Below are positions 6,191-9,711 of a stretch of 9,711 bases of DNA, piece by piece. Positions within the stretch are counted from its first letter, which is position 1, and the number at the start of each line of letters is the position of its first letter. This stretch comes from Anaerolineae bacterium. Its GTDB lineage: Bacteria; Chloroflexota; Anaerolineae; B4-G1. The notes below the pieces were generated by a model. It was not told where the DNA came from and ran no database searches. It was given only the letters and a program-made list of their open reading frames with translations. The stretch spans positions 1 through 9,711 of the forward strand of contig JAUWOI010000125.1 in assembly GCA_030612185.1 (NCBI GenBank), given 5' to 3'. The translations under genes and the position numbers were made by a program.

Positions 6191-6985
6191 ATGTTAGATT
6201 CTGAAAGAGAAGAAATTCGACAGGCCGTCCGCGATAAGTACGGCTCCGTCGCACAAGCGACAGATACCGGTTGTGGATGCAGCATCTTGTCCTGCTGCAA
6301 CCCTGGGGATGTTTCCGTCGCGCTCGGGTACTCTCCGGAGCAACTGACGGCGGCGCCGGAGGGGGCCAACATGGGACTGGGATGTGGCAACCCACACGCA
6401 ATCGCCTCGTTGAAAGAAGGAGAAACGGTTCTTGATTTGGGCAGCGGGGGTGGATTTGATTGCTTTCTCGCAGCCCAGGCCGTGGGCGAGACGGGGCGTG
6501 TCATTGGCGTGGATGTGACGCCTGAGATGGTCAGCAAGGCCCACCAGAACGGTGCGAGTGCTGGGTTCAAGAATATCGAGTTTCGCCTTGGGGAGATAGA
6601 GAATCTACCTGTGGCAGATGCTTCTGTAGATGTGATCATCTCCAATTGCGTCATCAATCTCTCGCCTGAGAAACCAAGAGTGTTCAGAGAAGCACTGCGT
6701 GTCTTGAAGCCGGGTGGCCGTCTGGCTATCTCAGACGTTGTCGCAACCGCGCAGTTGCCCGACGAGATGAAAAAAGACCTTGCACTCTACGCCGGATGTG
6801 TGGCGGGCGCGGCTTCGATAGACGCGTTGGTAGACATGTTGAGAAAGGCTGGATTCACCCATATCCGCATACAACCCAAGGATGAAAGCAGAGAATTCAT
6901 CCGTGATTGGGCTCCAGGTATGAGAGTTGAGGATTTTGTGGTTTCGGCTACTATCGAAGCAGTGAAGCCTTGCTGCTGCTCATGA
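6191..6985 (+). CDS. arsM: ArsM arsenite S-adenosylmethionine methyltransferase
   Basis: ArsM transfers methyl groups from S-adenosylmethionine to thiol-bound As(III), giving mono-, di- and trimethylated species. The 264-residue product carries the family's LGCGNPHAIASLKEGETVLD lead-in and the SAM motif LDLGSGGGFDCFLAA (81-95), then GVDVTPEMV, SNCVINLSPEKPRVFREAL and LAISDVVA. Three cysteines at family-typical places, Cys65 (LGCGNP), Cys153 (SNCVIN) and Cys203 (YAGCVAGA), are the expected As(III) ligands. Further cysteines occur near the N-terminus (28, 30, 35, 36) and as a terminal CCC (261-263), which may take part in arsenic capture. AGGAGGAGGTG precedes the ATG. It follows the permease by 30 bases and leads straight into the thioredoxin-like genes, which suits its need for thiol reductant. 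Confidence 0.93.
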   Translation: MLDSEREEIRQAVRDKYGSVAQATDTGCGCSILSCCNPGDVSVALGYSPEQLTAAPEGANMGLGCGNPHAIASLKEGETVLDLGSGGGFDCFLAAQAVGETGRVIGVDVTPEMVSKAHQNGASAGFKNIEFRLGEIENLPVADASVDVIISNCVINLSPEKPRVFREALRVLKPGGRLAISDVVATAQLPDEMKKDLALYAGCVAGAASIDALVDMLRKAGFTHIRIQPKDESREFIRDWAPGMRVEDFVVSATIEAVKPCCCS

Positions 6986-7004
6986 TTCTATTGGGGAGGT
7001 TAGA

Positions 7005-7250
7005 ATGGAGATCAAGATTCTGGGCGGTGGATGCTCCAAGTGCGAGCGTCTGGAAAGGCTGGCTCGTGAGGCGGCTGGTGAACTGGGCATCGAAGCGACG
7101 TTCACCAAGGTCAAAGAGATGGACGCGATCATGGCCTACGATGTCATGAGTACGCCAGCCCTGGTGATTAACGGGGAGGTCAAGTCTTCGGGCCGTATTC
7201 CGCGCAAAGAAGAGATTACGGGGTGGATTCGAGCGACGCAAGGTTTGTAG
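7005..7250 (+). CDS. Small thioredoxin-fold protein, CSKC active site (TIGR00412-like)
   Basis: An 81-residue cytoplasmic thioredoxin/glutaredoxin-like protein of the redox-active disulfide protein 2 type, often encoded beside COG0701 permeases. MEIKILGGGCSKC places the CXXC at Cys10/Cys13 directly after the first strand, and MSTPALVING supplies the cis-proline (Pro51). KSSGRIPRKEEITGWI is the typical last strand and helix. It is the most complete redox site of the four in this array. GGGGAGG lies 5 bases before the ATG, and the gene is 19 bases after arsM. The probable job is thiol-disulfide exchange with the methyltransferase, arsenic or the permease (inference). Confidence 0.88.
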   Translation: MEIKILGGGCSKCERLERLAREAAGELGIEATFTKVKEMDAIMAYDVMSTPALVINGEVKSSGRIPRKEEITGWIRATQGL

Positions 7251-7257
7251 GAGGGAG

Positions 7258-7521
7258 ATGATGCTTCAAATCAAAGTCTTTGGCACCACGCCGCCCTGCG
7301 CTAACTGTAAACGCGCGGAGGCGCAAGCGCAGAAGGCAGCAGAGCAGTTCCTCGGACAGGTGGAAGTGGTCAATCTCGACGCGCTGGGGCCGGAAGCGGA
7401 ACAGTACGGTTTGATGACCACGCCGCTGATCGTCGTCGGCGAAGAGGTGGTCGGCGCAGGCAAGGTTGTACCGGCAGCAAGGCTCGTATCAATCATTGAG
7501 AAGAAACTGGGAGGTCTATGA
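7258..7521 (+). CDS. Small thioredoxin-fold protein, CANC active site
   Basis: An 87-residue thioredoxin-like protein. TTPPCANC gives Cys14/Cys17 and GLMTTPLIVVGEEV holds the cis-proline (Pro56). The PPC before the active site is shared with the next two genes, which suggests that these three are closer relatives of each other than of the CSKC protein. Two consecutive ATGs (7258 and 7261) are possible; AGGAGG (7249-7254) is better spaced for 7261, which would remove one Met. The gene starts 7 bases after its neighbour and overlaps the next by 4 bases, so it is part of one transcript. Confidence 0.85.
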   Translation: MMLQIKVFGTTPPCANCKRAEAQAQKAAEQFLGQVEVVNLDALGPEAEQYGLMTTPLIVVGEEVVGAGKVVPAARLVSIIEKKLGGL

Positions 7522-7790
7522 TGGTTAAACTAGAGATCTTTAGTGGCGACCCGCCCTGCCCCGGCTGTGTCGCCATCATCGAACTGGCGCAGCGGGTCGC
7601 GCCCAGGTACGAAGGCGAGTTGGAACTCACCATCTACGAGGGCGCTGAGGGGCTGGAAAAGTTCGAAGCGTACAACCTCTTTTGCGTCCCGGCGGCGGTA
7701 GTCAACGGGAGCATCCGCATTGAGGGGATGTGCCCCAGCGAAGCGACGCTCAACAATGCGTTGCGGGAGGGTGGGCTATGTCTAAAGTAA
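7518..7790 (+). CDS. Small thioredoxin-fold protein, CPGC active site
   Basis: A 90-residue thioredoxin-like protein. GDPPCPGC gives Cys14/Cys17, and NLFCVPAAVVNG holds the cis-proline (Pro58) preceded by Cys56. Further cysteines at 72 (GMCPSE) and 88 (GLCLK) are not seen in its two predecessors and could form extra disulfides or bind thiophilic ions. The start ATG overlaps the previous stop (ATGA), with a second ATG directly after; GGGAGG lies upstream. Its 3' end overlaps the next gene by 13 bases, so translation of the three genes is probably coupled. Confidence 0.85.
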   Translation: MMVKLEIFSGDPPCPGCVAIIELAQRVAPRYEGELELTIYEGAEGLEKFEAYNLFCVPAAVVNGSIRIEGMCPSEATLNNALREGGLCLK

Positions 7791-8044
7791 GGATTGAAGC
7801 ATTCGTGTCGGTGCCGCCCTGCTCCGGCGGTGTGGCAGTTAAGCGACTGCTGAAGGAGATTGAGGTCGAGTTTGGCGACCGGGTCGAAATCGTCTTCCAC
7901 ACCGGCCCCGGCGACAAGGAGTGGGAGGAATACGCCATTGGCAATGCTCCGGCGATGGTCATCGGCGACCTGGTCAAGTTTGTGGGGTTGGCACCGAGCA
8001 AGGAAAGCCTGGTCGGCGCGCTGCGCGAGGCGGGGCTGGAGTAG
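7778..8044 (+). CDS. Degenerate small thioredoxin-fold protein, CSGG in place of CXXC
   Basis: An 88-residue homologue of the preceding proteins: SVPPCSGG keeps the nucleophile-position Cys15 but has Gly18 where the resolving cysteine should be, and NAPAMVIGD keeps the proline (Pro58). Cys15 is the only cysteine in the protein. It therefore cannot do a standard dithiol cycle and would work by a monothiol route, as a mixed-disulfide partner or as a binding protein. The ATG at 7778 was chosen over an upstream in-frame ATG at 7730 because GGGAGG lies 7 bases before it and likeness to its neighbours begins there. The stop is the last of the tightly packed group. Confidence 0.83.
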   Translation: MSKVRIEAFVSVPPCSGGVAVKRLLKEIEVEFGDRVEIVFHTGPGDKEWEEYAIGNAPAMVIGDLVKFVGLAPSKESLVGALREAGLE

Positions 8045-8074
8045 ACGCGATCACTTATCAATCTGACCAAGTGA

Positions 8075-8245
8075 GTGAATCTCTCTCCCTCGCCAGTCTT
8101 CACGTTACTTGAGGTCAATGCCGTTTGGAATGCCATTGTGCCAAGTGGGACGCCAATGGATCTGTTAGTGCGTCAAGCAGTCGCCCGAGCTATGGCAATC
8201 GGGCAGTTTCATTCTGACCCTTTGTATAGCAGGGGGCGCCGTTGA
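8075..8245 (+). CDS. Hypothetical 56-residue protein
   Basis: A short open frame from GTG 8075 to TGA 8245 fills the 227-base gap between the thioredoxin array and the ferredoxin. I do not recognise a family. The reading looks protein-like: VFTLLEVNAVWNAIVPSGTP is followed by a regular amphipathic helix MDLLVRQAVARAMAIGQF and a basic end (YSRGRR). It ends 26 bases before the ferredoxin start and is in step with operon spacing. There is no cysteine. The ribosome binding site before the GTG is poor, so the true start could be different, or the frame could be a remnant of a longer gene. Confidence 0.45.
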   Translation: MNLSPSPVFTLLEVNAVWNAIVPSGTPMDLLVRQAVARAMAIGQFHSDPLYSRGRR

Positions 8246-8271
8246 TATGGAAGTAAAAAGGAGATCTCAAT

Positions 8272-8583
8272 ATGCCGTGGCTGACAGGATATCCAAGGGA
8301 TCAAATTGAATGGTATCCAATCGTTGATCCGAACGAATGTGTGAAATGCGGTATGTGCATGAACTGTGGCAAGAACGTCTATGACTGGACAAAAGAGGGG
8401 GGAAGGGTAGTACGCCCTTACAACTGCGTCGTAGGATGCACTACCTGTGCCAACCTCTGTCTGGGGAACGCCATTTCCTTCCCCGATATCCAGGAGGTAC
8501 GTGCGTTGTACAAACGAGAGGGAATCTGGAGCAAGATCAAGAAACAATTGCGGGAAGAAGGCAAGTTGACGGTCAGAGAGTAG
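8272..8583 (+). CDS. Dicluster 4Fe-4S ferredoxin-like protein
   Basis: A 103-residue soluble electron-transfer protein expected to hold two [4Fe-4S] clusters. The first cysteine group is Cys23, 26, 29, 32 (CVKCGMCMNCGKNVYDW) and the second Cys52, 56, 59, 63 (NCVVGCTTCANLCLGNAI). Spacings differ from the textbook CxxCxxCxxxCP: the first group ends after two residues and is followed by Gly, the second opens with a three-residue gap, and Leu replaces the usual Pro. GNAISFPD matches the strand that normally follows the second cluster. A charged C-terminal helix (about 73-98) follows. AAGGAG lies 8 bases before the ATG. In this context it may deliver low-potential electrons for reduction of thiols or arsenic species; the partner is unknown. 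Confidence 0.85.
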   Translation: MPWLTGYPRDQIEWYPIVDPNECVKCGMCMNCGKNVYDWTKEGGRVVRPYNCVVGCTTCANLCLGNAISFPDIQEVRALYKREGIWSKIKKQLREEGKLTVRE

Positions 8584-8647
8584 ACGTACTATTCTCTGCG
8601 TACTACGCTGATTGGACTGTACGGGCTAGAATAAGAACCGAGGTCGT

Positions 8648-8887
8648 ATGGTGAAAAATGCACTCGGTCGTCTGGAGGGCCGGGCGGAGGCGCAAAAGAT
8701 CGCGCAAGGGCTGGTAAACAGAGTGAACTGCCTGCTGGGCCTGCGGTCAGCCGACCTGACCATCTACGTGACGCAGGGGCTGCTGGAGAAGTTGAAGCCG
8801 GGGCGCAGCAAATGTCCTTTTTATGCTGACGGCTACGGGCGGTTCTGGCCAGTCTTCGTTGAGCCATGGGTGGGCACGGAGGAGTGA
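8648..8887 (+). CDS. Hypothetical 79-residue protein
   Basis: I do not recognise this protein. The N-terminal half is a probable helix (LEGRAEAQKIAQGLVNRVNCLLGL), followed by a strand-helix segment (LTIYVTQGLLEKL) and an aromatic, cysteine-containing end (KCPFYADGYGRFWPVFVEP). No signal peptide or membrane segment is seen. GAGG precedes the ATG at modest spacing. It lies 64 bases after the ferredoxin and 93 bases before the exported thioredoxin-like gene. After its stop a different frame stays open and protein-like to about 8993, so a frameshifted longer ancestor is possible. Confidence 0.5.
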   Translation: MVKNALGRLEGRAEAQKIAQGLVNRVNCLLGLRSADLTIYVTQGLLEKLKPGRSKCPFYADGYGRFWPVFVEPWVGTEE

Positions 8888-8980
8888 GGCTGTCCGACAG
8901 TTGGTGACCGAGCGACGCCTGCCAGCCAAACAGGAACTGCGCCGCTGGGTCGTGGGCGCCCTGAGCCGATGGAGGTGTGT

Positions 8981-9711
8981 GTGGATGACGTGAAGAAAAT
9001 CTCACTGCTGCTGACACTGCTGTTACTGATCTGGCTGGGTCTCCTGCCGCCCGCAGCCGAGGCCGGCGATCCGGTGGTGCGGGCTGTGCTGTTCTGGTCG
9101 GAGAACTGCCCCCACTGCCACGTGATCCTGAACGAGACGCTGCCCCCGCTGCAGGAGCGGTACGGTGATCAACTGGAAGTGCTCACTGTCAATGTCTCTG
9201 ACCCGGCCCACTACGAATTATGGCTGGTGGCAAAGGAGGCATTTCAGGTACCGCCTGAACGGGGGGTGCCCATGCTATTCATCGGTGACTCTGTGCTGAT
9301 CGGTTCACACGAGATCCCGGAGAGGCTGCCTGGGCTGATCGAGCAATACCTGGCTGCCGGTGGGGTGGACTATCCGGCTATCCCCGGCCTGATGGCCGGG
9401 CTGACACCCACACCCACGTCTATGCCTCCTACCCCGACCACCAAAGCCTGTCACATCTGCGACGAAGAAGAACTGCCCCCCACGCCGACCCCTACGCCGG
9501 ATCGAAGGGTGCACTTCTGGCTTTTCTGGGACAGTCACTGCGGGGATTGCCTGGTGCTTGTGGAAGAGATCTTACCGCCAATCTTGGACAGGTACGAGGA
9601 AGGGCAAGTGGTGGTCCACCAGAATGACCTGGAGAAGGGCGGCTACGAGTTGATGCGGGCCGTGGAGGAACAGTATGGGCTGGAATACGGCGACATGCCG
9701 GAGATTTTCAT
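8981..9711 (+). CDS. Exported protein with two thioredoxin-like domains, C-terminus cut by window edge
   Basis: The visible 243 residues start with a Sec-type signal: DDVKKIS, a hydrophobic core (LLLTLLLLIWLGLLPP) and an AEA cleavage-like site near residue 28. The mature part has a first thioredoxin-like domain (about 32-125) with FWSENCPHC (Cys43/Cys46) and cis-proline in GVPMLFIG (Pro97). A Thr/Pro-rich linker (about 141-174) contains its own CHIC pair (157/160). A second thioredoxin-like domain has FWDSHCGDC (Cys187/Cys190) and a MPEIF cis-proline (Pro240) at the edge. GTG 8981 is chosen because GGAGG (8971-8975) is 5 bases upstream; GTG 8990 is the alternative. It probably acts outside the membrane in disulfide exchange. 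Whether membrane segments (DsbD/CcdA-like) follow cannot be seen. Confidence 0.82.
   Translation, partial: MDDVKKISLLLTLLLLIWLGLLPPAAEAGDPVVRAVLFWSENCPHCHVILNETLPPLQERYGDQLEVLTVNVSDPAHYELWLVAKEAFQVPPERGVPMLFIGDSVLIGSHEIPERLPGLIEQYLAAGGVDYPAIPGLMAGLTPTPTSMPPTPTTKACHICDEEELPPTPTPTPDRRVHFWLFWDSHCGDCLVLVEEILPPILDRYEEGQVVVHQNDLEKGGYELMRAVEEQYGLEYGDMPEIF

Noticed and set aside
8589..9017. Minus-strand open frame of 142 codons
   Set aside because: It has low-complexity Ser/Pro/Ala composition, no family likeness, and it overlaps plus-strand genes with ribosome binding sites.
9380..9500. Repeated CACCCACACC/CCGACCCC-like bases as a DNA repeat element
   Set aside because: They are simply the codons of the Thr/Pro-rich linker of the exported thioredoxin-like protein.
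1..9711. CRISPR array, tRNA, rRNA, insertion sequence or phage attachment site
   Set aside because: I saw no regularly spaced direct repeats, cloverleaf, transposase or integrase reading, or terminal inverted repeats anywhere in the window.

Overview
The window is a piece of a bacterial chromosome, most likely from the Chloroflexota (Anaerolineae-like). This is inferred from moderately high GC, sigma70-type promoters with TACAAT -10 boxes, a fused ADP-forming acyl-CoA synthetase of the type common in anaerobes and archaea, and an exported thioredoxin-like protein with a Thr/Pro (TPTPT) linker typical of that phylum. No rRNA, tRNA, CRISPR array, insertion sequence or integrase was seen.

Left part (1-3249, minus strand): the 5' portion of ffh, the signal recognition particle GTPase, which runs off the left edge, and upstream of it a 694-residue ADP-forming acyl-CoA synthetase starting at a GTG. 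Each gene has its own promoter with a 17-base spacer.

Middle (about 3335-4272, plus strand): a small divergent group holding a 5'-truncated gamma-carbonic-anhydrase-like hexapeptide protein, a stand-alone cyclic-nucleotide-binding domain protein, and a 67-residue unknown protein coupled to it by a 4-base overlap.

Right part (4330 to end, plus strand): an arsenic/metalloid-type cluster. It starts at a fully consensus promoter (TTGACA, 17 bases, TATAAT) whose -10 is overlapped by a long dyad that looks like the operator of the first gene, an ArsR repressor with an alpha-3 CVC motif and a C-terminal CPCPKC tail. Then come an ArsP/COG0701 permease, an ArsM arsenite methyltransferase, four tandem small thioredoxin-fold proteins (active sites CSKC, CANC, CPGC, CSGG), a 56-residue hypothetical ORF, a dicluster ferredoxin, a 79-residue unknown protein, and an exported protein with two thioredoxin-like domains that is cut by the right edge. 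A second dyad with the same core and spacing as the operator lies between arsR and the permease.

Proposed working model (inference): ArsR senses trivalent arsenic or methylarsenic and releases the operon. ArsM methylates As(III), the permease exports the trivalent methylated product, and the small thioredoxins plus the ferredoxin supply or relay thiol/low-potential electrons that keep arsenic and the methyltransferase cysteines reduced. The exported double-thioredoxin protein may extend this redox chain outside the membrane. The least familiar elements are the graded array of mini-thioredoxins, the 56-residue ORF, the unusual ferredoxin and the paired operators.
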